64,000 nt of DNA from CAYMCO01 sp964388955 (lineage in GTDB: Bacteria > Chloroflexota > Anaerolineae > Anaerolineales > E44-bin32), in assembly GCA_964388955.1 (NCBI GenBank), contig CAYMCO010000013.1:47599-111598 (forward strand), given 5' to 3'. Below, in pieces: positions 1 through 8,737 of this stretch. The notes below the pieces were generated by a model. The model saw only the letters and a list, made by a program, of their open reading frames with translations, did not search any database and was not told the DNA's origin. The translations under genes were made by a program, and so were the position numbers. The stretch's first letter is position 1. Each line of letters opens with the position of its first letter.

Positions 1-232
1 GAATATTGGTGATCCGCAGGCGAGTTTCTCCCGCTTCTAGGAAGTCATTACTCCAGCGATGGCCGACGGTATCAGCGATCCCTTCCTTCCGCCGAAGTTC
101 ACTGGCGGAATGCTTGCCCCACAAGCCTTCGATGACTATGGGGACCCTCTCACCAGCCGGCTATTCTTTGCATTCTTCGCGATGTATGTTGCGAGCCGTC
201 GCTTCAGTGAATGCCGTTTTGGACATGATCAT
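1..232 (-). pseudogene. IS3-family OrfA remnant, cut by window edge
   Basis: Read on the minus strand from an ATG at 232, the translation begins MIMSKTAFTEATARN and hits a TAG at 163-161. The same frame then continues with IVIEGLWGKHSASELRR, GIADTVGHRWSNDFLEAG and so on. This is the helix-turn-helix DNA-binding part of IS3-family OrfA proteins (pattern IVLEGLRGE, ELCRREGI, YxWSKxFLEAG). The in-frame stop shows it is dead, and the left end runs out of the window. The N-terminus is closely similar to the remnant at 35768-35902 (MSKKASADATVRNI), so both come from the same IS type. The upstream flanks also match (AGAGAGGCTTTCCC versus GGAGAGGCTTTCCC). Confidence 0.7.
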
Positions 233-656
233 TTCCCCCGAATCGGTGGGAAAGCCTCTCTCAATTCTGGGCCCCGATTCGCCTAATGAGTTCTGAAAGT
301 GAGCCTCGACATACTGTCGGCAATCTCGATTTCCTCAAGAGCTGCTGCGCCGTTCGCTGGGTCAAGCGCAGAGACAAGTGGGCCAGAAGCCAAGACCCGC
401 TAGGGCGACAGCGGAGTGAGCCCGCAACTCTATGATATGATGATAACAATCCCGAGCTCAACGAAGAAATGTGTCTCGATGAACATACTGGTTCTTTCGA
501 CCAGACGGAGTGTCTCGCCGGTGTAATCCGGTCGGATGTCGCGCTCCCATTCGACATAGAAGCCGAAAGAGGTCCGCTTTGAAGCCGCTGACCCAGATCT
601 CCCCCCGGAGCGGCTTTGGCAATGGGATGCGGATATGAGTTGTTCATAGAGGAACA
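233..656. other. Non-coding flank between IS remnant and kinase
   Basis: No convincing gene. The part next to 233 is the 5' flank of the IS3 remnant. An inverted repeat with 8-bp arms (AAGCCGCT at 582-589, AGCGGCTT at 609-616) lies about 40 bp upstream of the histidine kinase. It has only a three-T tail, so it is a weak terminator or leader-hairpin candidate. An AT-rich patch at 431-446 (TATGATATGATGATAA) could hold a -10 element, but I see no clear -35. Confidence 0.35.
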
Positions 657-1928
657 ATGGGAGACAAAGGGCTTCCCATGTCAACATCACCTCAGAGTTT
701 CAGCGGGATTCAACACCGTGCACTTCTCACCGCTGACAAACAGGTCAAGAGGCTCTTTACGGTCATGGTCATCGTTGGATTCATCATCACCTTCGTTATG
801 CGCTCAGGCCGGGATGTGCCTCCGCTGAGCCCTTGGGAACTCATCTTGGGAATCGCCTTTGGCCTGATCTACCTGGCGGTAGGTCTGAACGACCGCCCGT
901 TCTTTGAGCTTTTGCCCGCTGGATGGGCGGAAATGCTCTTCTTCCTGGTGCAGTGCGGGTTGATCTTTGGCGTCGGCCTTACGTTGGGGGTCGGGGGCAG
1001 CTGGTTGATGGGCATACCGCTCGCCGGCTTTGCCGTGGAGATGCTCGAACCTGAACGGCGCTGGGCGGTGTACATCGGCGTGGTGGCTTGTGCGGTCTTG
1101 CCGCTCGGGCTACGCGAGGGGAACTGGATCAGTGCACTTGTCAATTCCGTCACGACGGGCACGGCAGTCATCTTCGTGGCCATCTTCGCACAAATGCGCT
1201 TGAACGAGCAGAAGGCTCGGGAGCGCGCAGAACAATTGACGCTGGAATTGGAGCGAGCAAACACACAACTAGCCGCATACGCGACGCAGGCTGAAGAACT
1301 GGCGATGACGCAAGAACGCAATCGCGTGGCACGCGAGATCCACGACAACCTTGGCCACACACTCACGATCGTCAACGTGCAGATTGAGGCCGCCAAGGCG
1401 GTGATGGGATCCGATCCCGGTCGCGCGCTCGATGCAATGAAGAAAGCCCAGAACCTGGCGCAGGAGGGGCTCATCCGAGTGCGCGAGTCCGTGAGCGCAC
1501 TGCGCGAGTCTCCAGTCAACAACCGGTCTTTGGACAATGCCATTGAGGATTTGACCCAGGCGGTCGAGAGCAGCGGCATCGTGACCGGCTTCCGGGTGAC
1601 CGGTGAGCCATTCACGGTGGACCACAAGGTCGCTCTGGCGCTGTATAGAGCTGCTCAAGAAGCCCTGACGAATGTCTGCCGTCACTCGCGTGCGTCACGT
1701 ATCGACGTCAATCTGGAATTTCGGCTCGACGAGGTCCGCCTAGAGGTGAAAGACAACGGTGTGGGCGCAGGGCAGATTAGGGAGGGATTCGGCCTCCTGG
1801 GCATCCGTGAGCGGATGCAATTGCTGGGTGGGAGTCTGGAGATAGATACAGGGACGGGAAAAGGATTCCGTCTATATGCATGCGTGCCCGTGTCGCCAAC
1901 GGGCCGTTTGATCGAACCAGAGGTGTAG
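657..1928 (+). CDS. NarL/LiaS-type sensor histidine kinase
   Basis: Membrane sensor kinase of the HisKA_3 class. About six hydrophobic segments fill residues 33-180 (for example VIVGFIITFVM and MLFFLVQCGLIFGVGL), followed by a coiled-coil linker (about 185-215). The phosphoacceptor H-box is EIHDNLGHTLT, with His229. The HATPase_c part follows: N-box EALTNVCRHSRA, G1 VKDNGVGAG, G2 FGLLGIRERM. There is no large extracellular domain, which fits an intramembrane-sensing kinase. The response-regulator gene starts 1 bp after its stop, so the two are co-transcribed. The ATG at 657 has GAGGAA just upstream; ATG 678 is a possible alternative. The likely target is the ABC exporter downstream. Signal unknown. 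Confidence 0.9.
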   Translation: MGDKGLPMSTSPQSFSGIQHRALLTADKQVKRLFTVMVIVGFIITFVMRSGRDVPPLSPWELILGIAFGLIYLAVGLNDRPFFELLPAGWAEMLFFLVQCGLIFGVGLTLGVGGSWLMGIPLAGFAVEMLEPERRWAVYIGVVACAVLPLGLREGNWISALVNSVTTGTAVIFVAIFAQMRLNEQKARERAEQLTLELERANTQLAAYATQAEELAMTQERNRVAREIHDNLGHTLTIVNVQIEAAKAVMGSDPGRALDAMKKAQNLAQEGLIRVRESVSALRESPVNNRSLDNAIEDLTQAVESSGIVTGFRVTGEPFTVDHKVALALYRAAQEALTNVCRHSRASRIDVNLEFRLDEVRLEVKDNGVGAGQIREGFGLLGIRERMQLLGGSLEIDTGTGKGFRLYACVPVSPTGRLIEPEV

Positions 1929-1929
1929 A

Positions 1930-2583
1930 ATGGCGATCCGTGTGATGCTGGTCGATGATCAAGCCCTTTTCCGGGAAGGCCTGGAGACCTTGTTATCGGT
2001 CCATGACGACATCCGGGTCGTCGGCCATGCGGGGGACGGCCAGGAATGCGTCGAGGTCGCAACTAAAGTTCGACCGGACGTGGTCCTGATGGATATCCGC
2101 ATGCCGATCATGGATGGCGTCCGGGCTACCCGTCTGCTAAGCGATGCTCAACCTGAGTGCAAGGTGATCGTGCTCACTACCTTCGATGACGATGAATACA
2201 TTTTCGATGCCCTGCGCATGGGCGCGGTGGGATACCTATTGAAAGATGTAGCATCCGCGCAATTGGTCGAGGCGATCCGTGCTTCTGCAAGGGGCGAATC
2301 AATCCTCGGGCCCTCGGTCGCTGCAAAGGTGATCACCGAATTCAAACGGGTTTCGAGCATGGTCCCGCCGTTACAAATGGAGGAGTTGGTCGAGCCGTTG
2401 TCGCAACGTGAGCTGGAAATACTGCAGCTGATCGCCCGCGGCGCCAGCAACAAGGAGGTCGCCAAGCAGTTATTCATCGCCCAAGGCACGGTGAAAAACC
2501 ACATGACGAACATCCTGGGGAAGCTGGGCGTGCGCGATCGCACGCAGGCTGTGATAAAGGCGAGGGACCTGGGTCTCCTATAA
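1930..2583 (+). CDS. NarL/LuxR-family response regulator
   Basis: 217-aa DNA-binding response regulator paired with the preceding kinase. The receiver domain has the acidic pair Asp9/Asp10, the phosphoacceptor Asp55 in VVLMDIRMP, the Thr switch in VIVLTTF and the conserved Lys in GYLLKD. The C-terminal LuxR-type helix-turn-helix spans about 155-215 (LSQRELEILQLIARG, then KNHMTNILGKLGVRDRTQA). The start is set by ATG at 1930, with GAGGTG inside the end of the kinase gene. It probably binds the GTGAC-containing palindromes at 2640-2690 and controls the ABC transporter operon; this is inferred from position only. Confidence 0.92.
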   Translation: MAIRVMLVDDQALFREGLETLLSVHDDIRVVGHAGDGQECVEVATKVRPDVVLMDIRMPIMDGVRATRLLSDAQPECKVIVLTTFDDDEYIFDALRMGAVGYLLKDVASAQLVEAIRASARGESILGPSVAAKVITEFKRVSSMVPPLQMEELVEPLSQRELEILQLIARGASNKEVAKQLFIAQGTVKNHMTNILGKLGVRDRTQAVIKARDLGLL

Positions 2584-2639
2584 CCGGATCCGTGAGAACT
2601 TCGACAGCGACCTAAGACGGGCCGCTGTTTTTGGTTTAA

Positions 2640-2732
2640 GTCACGGTCAGACGTGTGACCCGGTCACGTACTGAAATGTGACCCGGGGAATGACCTGCCG
2701 CACATTACCGCTCCCCTATCGGCGGCTACACT
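2640..2732 (+). promoter_or_regulatory. Candidate operator and promoter of the ABC operon
   Basis: The regulator-ABC intergenic region holds overlapping symmetric sites. GTCAC at 2640-2644 faces GTGAC at 2655-2659, and GTGACC-C-GGTCAC is a near-perfect 13-bp palindrome at 2655-2667. A further half-site GTGACCCGG lies at 2678-2686. A promoter candidate follows: TTACCG (2705-2710), 16-bp spacer, TACACT (2727-2732). It sits 50 bp before the ATPase start. Clustered GTGAC half-sites just upstream of a promoter fit activation by the neighbouring NarL-type regulator. The site-protein link is inference. Confidence 0.5.
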
Positions 2733-2782
2733 GAGTTTAGATCCGTCACAAGACGGGCGATCTATCAAAGAAAGGAGACGAC

Positions 2783-3745
2783 ATGAACGAGACGATTCTG
2801 GAAGCCAGAGATTTGGTCAAGCGATATGGCGATCTGGCCGCCGTCGACAATGTCAATCTCGCCATTCGAAAGGGGGAAATCTTCGGCCTGCTTGGGCCGA
2901 ATGGGGCCGGCAAAACCACGATCATCTCAATGATAACCGGGCTTCTCAAGCCGGATGACGGCAGCATCATTGTGGGAGGCCTGGACGTACAGACCGAGCC
3001 CAACGCGGTCAAAGCCAGGTTGGGGCTCGTGCCGCAGGAACTGGCGCTCTACCCCACACTCTCGGCGCGGGAGAACCTGAGCTTCTTCGGCAGTATCTAC
3101 GGCCTGGGGGGCAGGCAACTCCGGGAACGCGTCGAGGCCATGCTGGCGATGGTCGAGCTGACCGAGCGCGCTGGAGAACCGGTTCAGACCTACTCAGGCG
3201 GTATGAAGCGCCGGGTGAACATCGCAGCGGGTTTGCTGCACCAACCTGAAGTCTTGTTCCTGGACGAACCTACTGTTGGCGTTGATCCCCAAAGCCGCAA
3301 CGCCATCTTCGAGGCGGTTGAAGCGCTCAATCGCGCCGGGATGACGGTGATCTACACCACACATTACATGGAAGAAGCGCAGCGCTTGTGCCACCGAGTT
3401 GCGATCATCGACGATGGGCAGATCATTGCCCTCGATACGCCGCATGCGCTCATCAAGAGCCTGGGGGGCGGCATCCTGGTGCTTGGCTTAGAAGATCCTG
3501 AGGCTGGACTTCCCAATGGTCAAGTGCAGGCAGCAGTCGATAGGACTAGCGAGCTGCCCTCGGTCAAATCCCTTACGCGTGATGACGGGCATTTCAAGAT
3601 CGAGACCAATCAATTCCAGGAAGCGCTGATGAGCATCCTCGATATCACCAATCGACTCGACGTGCGAATCACGGATATGGAAAAGTGGGAACCCAACCTG
3701 GAGAGTGTCTTCCTGCATCTGACAGGAAGGAAGCTGAGGGAATAG
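2783..3745 (+). CDS. ABC-2 type transporter ATP-binding protein
   Basis: 320-aa ATPase of the drug/lipid/Na+ exporter class (CcmA/DrrA/NatA-like). Visible motifs: Walker A GPNGAGKTT, Q-loop in VPQELALYP, signature YSGGMKRR, Walker B VLFLDEPTVGVDP and switch His in YTTHYMEEA. The C-terminal extension after about residue 230 is usual for DrrA-like ATPases. ATG at 2783 is preceded by AAAGGAGA. Two permease genes follow closely (4 bp and 24 bp gaps), so the three genes form one exporter complex at the inner membrane. Substrate unknown; regulation by the adjacent two-component system suggests export or resistance during envelope stress. Confidence 0.92.
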   Translation: MNETILEARDLVKRYGDLAAVDNVNLAIRKGEIFGLLGPNGAGKTTIISMITGLLKPDDGSIIVGGLDVQTEPNAVKARLGLVPQELALYPTLSARENLSFFGSIYGLGGRQLRERVEAMLAMVELTERAGEPVQTYSGGMKRRVNIAAGLLHQPEVLFLDEPTVGVDPQSRNAIFEAVEALNRAGMTVIYTTHYMEEAQRLCHRVAIIDDGQIIALDTPHALIKSLGGGILVLGLEDPEAGLPNGQVQAAVDRTSELPSVKSLTRDDGHFKIETNQFQEALMSILDITNRLDVRITDMEKWEPNLESVFLHLTGRKLRE

Positions 3746-3749
3746 GGGG

Positions 3750-5015
3750 ATGATCATGAAAAGATCAAGCTTGTCCGTTATACGCAGTGTTGCCCGAAAG
3801 GATATGAAGATCCTGTTACAGGAGCGTGGTACGCTGATGTACTTGTTCGTACTTCCCCTGCTCTTCATCCTGGCCCTCGGCGGAACCTACGGTCTGAGGG
3901 AACCCCCAGAAGCTACCGCGATCCACCTGCCCGTTGTAAACCTCGATGCAGGGAGCGAGGCATCGCAAACACTAATTCAGGCACTTAATCAGGGCGGAAG
4001 CATCCGATGTGACCTCTATGAAGAAACAAAGGCCAGAGCCGCCTTCGCCAAAGGAACGATCAAACGCTTGCTCACGATCCCAGCCAACTACAGCGCTGAT
4101 CTGGAGGCTGGTCATGAAGTAACGCTGCAGTTGGTGAATGCATCCGATGCCAGTTATACCAGGAGCGAAGCCGTGCACCGAGTGGTCGCCGGTGTGACCG
4201 CAGATCTATCGCTCCAGTCCCAGTTGATCCGCAGCTTCCGGCAGATGGCCGACATGCAGGCAGGGTCATCCCAGGAACAGCAAGCCTTTACCACCGAGAT
4301 CATCATCGATCAGGCGCAAAGCCAGTTCGAGCGATCAAGGACAGAGCCGTTGCTGGGTGTGCAGGAAAGCTGGGCGCAGCACTTGTTGGAGGGGGATGAG
4401 AATGACATCAACCCTCTCAATGTGTATGTGCCCGGTTTCGCTGTACTTTTCATCTTCCTTACCGCCCAGACAACCGCTCAGTCGATCTACGAGGAAAAGG
4501 AGATCGGTAGCTTCCGCCGGCTGCTGGCGGCCCCCATCAACAAACTCACGGTCGCAATCGGCAAAATGGCACCAAACTTCATTGCCGGTCTGACACAGAT
4601 CATCGTGCTCTTCGGCGCCGGGGTCTATCTCTTCCCCGTGATCGGACTCGACCACATGACGCTTGGGAACGATTTCCTGGCGTTCGCCCTGGTTTGCTTC
4701 GCCGTACTGCTTTGCTCCTCGAGCCTCGGCGTGCTTATCGCCGGGATTGCGCGCACCAAGGCTCAGATCAGCGCCTTCAGCCAGGTCGTCCTCTGGATCT
4801 TCGGATTCGCCGCCATCTGGCTGGACAAGTTCGCGCGAATTTCGCCGTTTGACATCATCAGCAAACTGATTCCGCATACGTGGGCGAATGGGGCTTTCCT
4901 AGACCTGACCATACGCGGTCAGGGACTGGTTGAGATCATGCCCAGCCTATTGGTCTTGTGCGGATTTTCGCTGGTGTTTTTCGCCGTCGGACTCTGGCGA
5001 TTTGACTATCGCTGA
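3750..5015 (+). CDS. ABC-2 family transporter permease
   Basis: 421-aa integral membrane subunit with the ABC2_membrane_3 layout. One N-terminal membrane helix (LMYLFVLPLLFILALGG, about 31-47) is followed by a ~180-residue extracytoplasmic region. Five to six C-terminal helices then begin near residue 225 (VYVPGFAVLFIFLTAQ). The cytoplasmic motif EEKEIGSFRRLLAAPI, which contacts the ATPase, is typical of this family and is shared with the next gene (KEKEAGSFRRLLAAPI). It is probably one half of a heterodimeric exporter. ATG at 3750 follows the ATPase stop by 4 bp, with AGGGGG just upstream. Confidence 0.88.
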   Translation: MIMKRSSLSVIRSVARKDMKILLQERGTLMYLFVLPLLFILALGGTYGLREPPEATAIHLPVVNLDAGSEASQTLIQALNQGGSIRCDLYEETKARAAFAKGTIKRLLTIPANYSADLEAGHEVTLQLVNASDASYTRSEAVHRVVAGVTADLSLQSQLIRSFRQMADMQAGSSQEQQAFTTEIIIDQAQSQFERSRTEPLLGVQESWAQHLLEGDENDINPLNVYVPGFAVLFIFLTAQTTAQSIYEEKEIGSFRRLLAAPINKLTVAIGKMAPNFIAGLTQIIVLFGAGVYLFPVIGLDHMTLGNDFLAFALVCFAVLLCSSSLGVLIAGIARTKAQISAFSQVVLWIFGFAAIWLDKFARISPFDIISKLIPHTWANGAFLDLTIRGQGLVEIMPSLLVLCGFSLVFFAVGLWRFDYR

Positions 5016-5039
5016 GCAGAACGAAAGAGGAAACGGATC

Positions 5040-6332
5040 ATGAACTACATGCGAGACTCTCTGATACTGGCCAAGAAAGACCTGAAGGCGCTCTTCAAGG
5101 ATCGCGGGCAGCTGGTCGTGCTGTTTGTGCTCCCGCTGGTTTTCTCCTTGATGCTTGGCGGCCCTCATGCAGGTGCGAAGAATCTGGTAAGCGCAAGCGG
5201 GGAGGCCAAGCTATCGATCAACGCCATCCTGGTGAATGAGGACCGGGGCTTACTCGGGGCCCAGATGGAAGAAGTGTTGCGTGATATTCAACCACTGCAG
5301 ATCCGAACCATTGCTTCCAGCAGCCTGGCTGATCGAAAGGTAGCCGACGGGGATGCGCCGGTCGCGATCGTCATCCCGTCCGATTTCAGCGCCACTATCG
5401 AAGCCAACCAACCGACCCGGCTCCGACTTATCAAAGACCCGGCCCGGCAGGCAGAAGCCCAGGTCGTTGCCGGGATACTGAAAGAGGTGCTGACCGAGCT
5501 GAGCATTCGAGCGGAGATCGAGTACGGCATCCGTGCAGTCTACGCCAGGACGGGCGCGCTTCATGGGGCGGACCCGGAAACAGCACGTGCGGTGCAGGCA
5601 CAAACGATGGGGGTCGTCTGGACGGCGGTGCAGGAGATCCGGCAAAACCCTGCCATCCTTGTCGATCGTAAGGATCTCGCCGGGGAGGAGCGAGTGCTCA
5701 CGGCCAGTGGGGTCGTGTTCGGGTTTATTATGCCCTTGTTTTCCACGATGTTCGCCTTTTTTATGGTTGGCATCATGTCCGAGTCAATCCTGAAAGAAAA
5801 GGAAGCCGGTTCTTTCCGCCGGTTGTTGGCGGCGCCGATCCACCCGGGCACCGTCATCGTCGGCAAGCTGGTGGCCTTTATCGGGGTGGTCTTCTTGCAG
5901 ATGTTGGTCCTATTTGGCATCTGCAGCTCCTTGTTCGATATGCCACTCGGGGATCCCCTGGGGCTGCTGGCACTCACCCTGGCGCTGTCACTGGCAGCAA
6001 CGGGCTTGGGCATGCTGTTGGGGTCGCTCGCACGCACCAGCAAGGAAGCGGGAAGTATCGGGATCTTGCTGGGTTTTGGGCTCTGGTTTGCCAGTGGTTT
6101 CACCCGCTTCAGTATCGATCTGAGTGGCGGGGCGATCCAGTTCAATGTGCCCGTTGAAGGGCTGAGGGCCTATGTGTCCCAGCTCACCCCGCATGCCCAT
6201 GCGATCCGTGGATACTATGATTTGATGATCTATGGCGCCGATCTGCCCCGGCTGCTTCCTAATCTCGCTGCGTTGCTTGGTTTCGCCGGCGTGTTCCTGG
6301 CTGTGGCGATTTGGCGCTTCAAATTCGATTAG
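5040..6332 (+). CDS. ABC-2 family transporter permease (second subunit)
   Basis: 430-aa paralogue of the preceding permease with the same architecture: helix at 27-42 (VLFVLPLVFSLMLGG), large extracytoplasmic domain, then FGFIMPLFSTMFAFFMVGI and four more helices. The coupling-helix motif KEKEAGSFRRLLAAPI is present. GAAAGAGGAAACGG upstream of ATG 5040 provides the ribosome-binding site. Tandem permeases of about 420-430 aa with one ATPase are typical of heterodimeric ABC-2 exporters. It is the last gene of the operon; no terminator with a T-run is visible in 6333-6610. Confidence 0.88.
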   Translation: MNYMRDSLILAKKDLKALFKDRGQLVVLFVLPLVFSLMLGGPHAGAKNLVSASGEAKLSINAILVNEDRGLLGAQMEEVLRDIQPLQIRTIASSSLADRKVADGDAPVAIVIPSDFSATIEANQPTRLRLIKDPARQAEAQVVAGILKEVLTELSIRAEIEYGIRAVYARTGALHGADPETARAVQAQTMGVVWTAVQEIRQNPAILVDRKDLAGEERVLTASGVVFGFIMPLFSTMFAFFMVGIMSESILKEKEAGSFRRLLAAPIHPGTVIVGKLVAFIGVVFLQMLVLFGICSSLFDMPLGDPLGLLALTLALSLAATGLGMLLGSLARTSKEAGSIGILLGFGLWFASGFTRFSIDLSGGAIQFNVPVEGLRAYVSQLTPHAHAIRGYYDLMIYGADLPRLLPNLAALLGFAGVFLAVAIWRFKFD

Positions 6333-6610
6333 GAACCTGAAGAGGGTAGCATTAGAGGCCGAGTGAGCGCATGCAAACGCCCAGATCTCAGGCTATGAGC
6401 GTTCCGCAGATACCATCGGTGAGTTGGTAGAGCACCCGGGGATGAAGCACGGGAGCCAAAACGATCCCGCTTACCCTCATGACCCTGCGCCGCAGAAGAG
6501 CTTCCCTCATCACCCAGCGAATGATCCATTAATAGGGCTGCCTAATGCTTGCGGTGAGCCTAGTTGCGCCCGTCAACACGAGTTTGAATGAGGGATTATG
6601 CCGGGTGCCT

Positions 6611-7966
6611 CTACTTTGCAGTGATGTAGAAGAAATCGACCGGAGACGGACCCAAATAGCGATTGATTTGGTCTTTCATATCGTTTGGTAGCAGCGGTTC
6701 CACAACCAGCTTGCCACCTTCGGATTGGATGGCCGTGAAATGAACCCAAAAATCATTGATATCCAGCAGCATCCCTTGGTGCACGCCCGCAGCCAGCATA
6801 GCATCTGCCAGGGCGGGCATGCTCATGCTCGGACCGGCGAAATAATACAGGGTCTTTGCGTCGCGATCCAGGCCCAGGCTGGAGCGCCAGGTGACGATCT
6901 CGCTGCTGATCGATCCGCCCCAATCCGTGATCGAATTGTTGTACACCCTGGGCGATATTTCCTCCTCTTGAATGATTAAGCGGCAGTTCTGGCGCCATGC
7001 TTGTAGATGCGGGGTATCGTTAATATCCTCTCCCCAACTTCCGATCCGGACCTCTCCGCTGCGGTAGATCCCAACGGTTGCCATTTCGCTCTTCGGCGGC
7101 AGGGCTACGATGCCATCCACCATTGCACCAAACTGGCCGTTGGCCGCTCTGAATCCACCATTGAACGCGGCCAGCAGGATGCCCGCCTCTCGGTCCTTAT
7201 CAGGGATCAAACCGTCACCCTTAGGCCCGTCAGGCAGGGAGGGCTCGCTGAAACCTAAAATGAAGTGCAGTCGGGTACGGGTCAAATCAAATGCAACGAC
7301 TGCCACGATCGCATAGGGACGCTCTGGGTCCGGCTGCAGAAATGTGCGAGCAGCCACGACGTGACCATCCCGGTCGTACAGGTAGGGCAGCCAGACCCCT
7401 TCGGCCTCCATTGAGCCAAACGGGAGCAGTGTGGAAAGCTGCCATACGTATGGAGTTGGCGTCGGTGTGGGGCTGGAAGCCTTTTCGGGGAGCTGATCCT
7501 GAGGATCCTCTGGCTGCTCCATGGAGGCAGGTGTTTCAGCGGCGGCAGAGGGCGTAGGAGTGAGTTGTGCGGGTTCTGGGGTAGAGGATGGGCCTCCGAT
7601 AGAGGCTTCAGCGAGAGGAGTCAGTACCAACGGGGAGGTACCGCTTCCCCAAGGAGCCTCGACCTGTTCGAAGCCGTATCGGTACAGCCAATGTTTTGCT
7701 GTGTCCTGCATCTGGAATATGATGGTCTCGATCTGGGCTACTGCCTGGGGTCCTAGGAGATTGCGCATATGGTTGGCGACCCGGGCTCCGAAAGCAGGCC
7801 GGATTTCAACAATGGCCACAGTGCTCGCGCAACCAAGCAAGATGGCGAGTAGAACCAGGGCCAGAATTCGTTTGAATGAACGGCGGTATCTCAACCCGTT
7901 GTCAGGCAAGAGTTTTCCCTCGGCTTTCAGGGAGCTTCTCTGAACGCTTTTCAGCGGGCTAGGCAA
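6611..7966 (-). CDS. Membrane-anchored NAGPA-type (phosphodiester glycosidase) protein
   Basis: 451-aa protein with an N-terminal membrane anchor (ILALVLLAILLGCASTVAIV, about 34-53), a Ser/Thr/Pro-rich spacer (about 118-180) and a C-terminal NAGPA/DUF2233 domain. The domain shows the typical FNGGF motif (AAFNGGFRAANGQFG) and a closing region around LDINDFWVHF. The family includes N-acetylglucosamine-1-phosphodiester alpha-N-acetylglucosaminidase and many bacterial surface proteins of unknown substrate. The domain should lie outside the membrane. The longest frame starts at a TTG with only a distant GAGG upstream. No ATG occurs before the anchor, so the start is uncertain. No close operon partner. 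Confidence 0.72.
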   Translation of the reverse strand: MPSPLKSVQRSSLKAEGKLLPDNGLRYRRSFKRILALVLLAILLGCASTVAIVEIRPAFGARVANHMRNLLGPQAVAQIETIIFQMQDTAKHWLYRYGFEQVEAPWGSGTSPLVLTPLAEASIGGPSSTPEPAQLTPTPSAAAETPASMEQPEDPQDQLPEKASSPTPTPTPYVWQLSTLLPFGSMEAEGVWLPYLYDRDGHVVAARTFLQPDPERPYAIVAVVAFDLTRTRLHFILGFSEPSLPDGPKGDGLIPDKDREAGILLAAFNGGFRAANGQFGAMVDGIVALPPKSEMATVGIYRSGEVRIGSWGEDINDTPHLQAWRQNCRLIIQEEEISPRVYNNSITDWGGSISSEIVTWRSSLGLDRDAKTLYYFAGPSMSMPALADAMLAAGVHQGMLLDINDFWVHFTAIQSEGGKLVVEPLLPNDMKDQINRYLGPSPVDFFYITAK

Positions 7967-8253
7967 AGGAAGAGACCTCGTTTTGCGAAAAATGTCACAG
8001 ATGAAGACGCCGGAACGATTTTGATTCTTTGTCTACTACACCTATATTCCCCTGCTTTCATTGATCATATCATTGGCAACCACTTTCGTATCTGGGCTCC
8101 GGGCAGGAATCCAAGATCAACCTATCACGATATACCTCTTATTCAAGCGGCTAGCGCCCTCGTCCTCGGCAGCCCTCACATAGATGCGCCGACTGCAGAA
8201 TGAAGCCCGGGCACTCTCTTCCGGTTATGCACGGGCTCCCGTGGGAAGTGGCG

Positions 8254-8664
8254 TCAGCGTATTCTGAGCGTGGCGGTGCCTTGACCAGAACGCTGTCCAG
8301 CAGCCACGATCACCTGCAGCAGGTAATCGCCCCACACCCAGGTGCACCCAGGGACATCGTCCGTCAGCCCCACCTGAATATGATATGCGCCGGTCATGAC
8401 ATCATTGAAGAATACGATGGTGTTGCTAAAGCCGCAGGCCTGCCCGGGTATCGAGAAGTGATTGATGACAGTGAAGTGCTCTTCCCTCAAGCCCGTGACA
8501 GCCACGCCGGTCCGGGGATCTGTTACGACGACAAGCAGGTTCGCGGGCTCCGTATTGTAGGGCCGGGCAAAACCCTGTCCGGCCTCCACCTGAACGAGCA
8601 AGGCAGTGGCATCACCGGCCACCTCGGGCGAAATCTCAGAGATATCTCGCGTCAACGCATTCAT
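8254..8664 (-). CDS. Small beta-rich protein of the Tc-toxin operon
   Basis: 136 aa. ATG at 8664 follows GGAGGAGAATA, a strong ribosome-binding site, 73 bp after the TcB-TcC stop, so it is probably translated from the toxin transcript. The sequence alternates short hydrophobic strands (ANLLVVVTDP, NTIVFFND, YHIQVGL, DYLLQVIVAA) and looks like an Ig-like beta-sandwich. There is no signal peptide or membrane segment, and two cysteines. I do not recognise a named family. Its place after an RHS toxin suggests an accessory or immunity-type protein, but toxin C-termini of Tc complexes normally have no immunity gene, so this is only a suggestion. Confidence 0.55.
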   Translation of the reverse strand: MNALTRDISEISPEVAGDATALLVQVEAGQGFARPYNTEPANLLVVVTDPRTGVAVTGLREEHFTVINHFSIPGQACGFSNTIVFFNDVMTGAYHIQVGLTDDVPGCTWVWGDYLLQVIVAAGQRSGQGTATLRIR

Positions 8665-8737
8665 TATTCTCCTCCTTGGCGGGCTTCGAGCTTTCAGTTT
8701 GGCGAATGGCCAACGCCCATATCAAACATGGCGGCGG

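Noticed and set aside
6424..6475. tRNA-like stretch (GAGTTGGTAGAGCACCCGG)
   Set aside because: It resembles a D-arm, but no acceptor, anticodon or T-arm can be folded around it.
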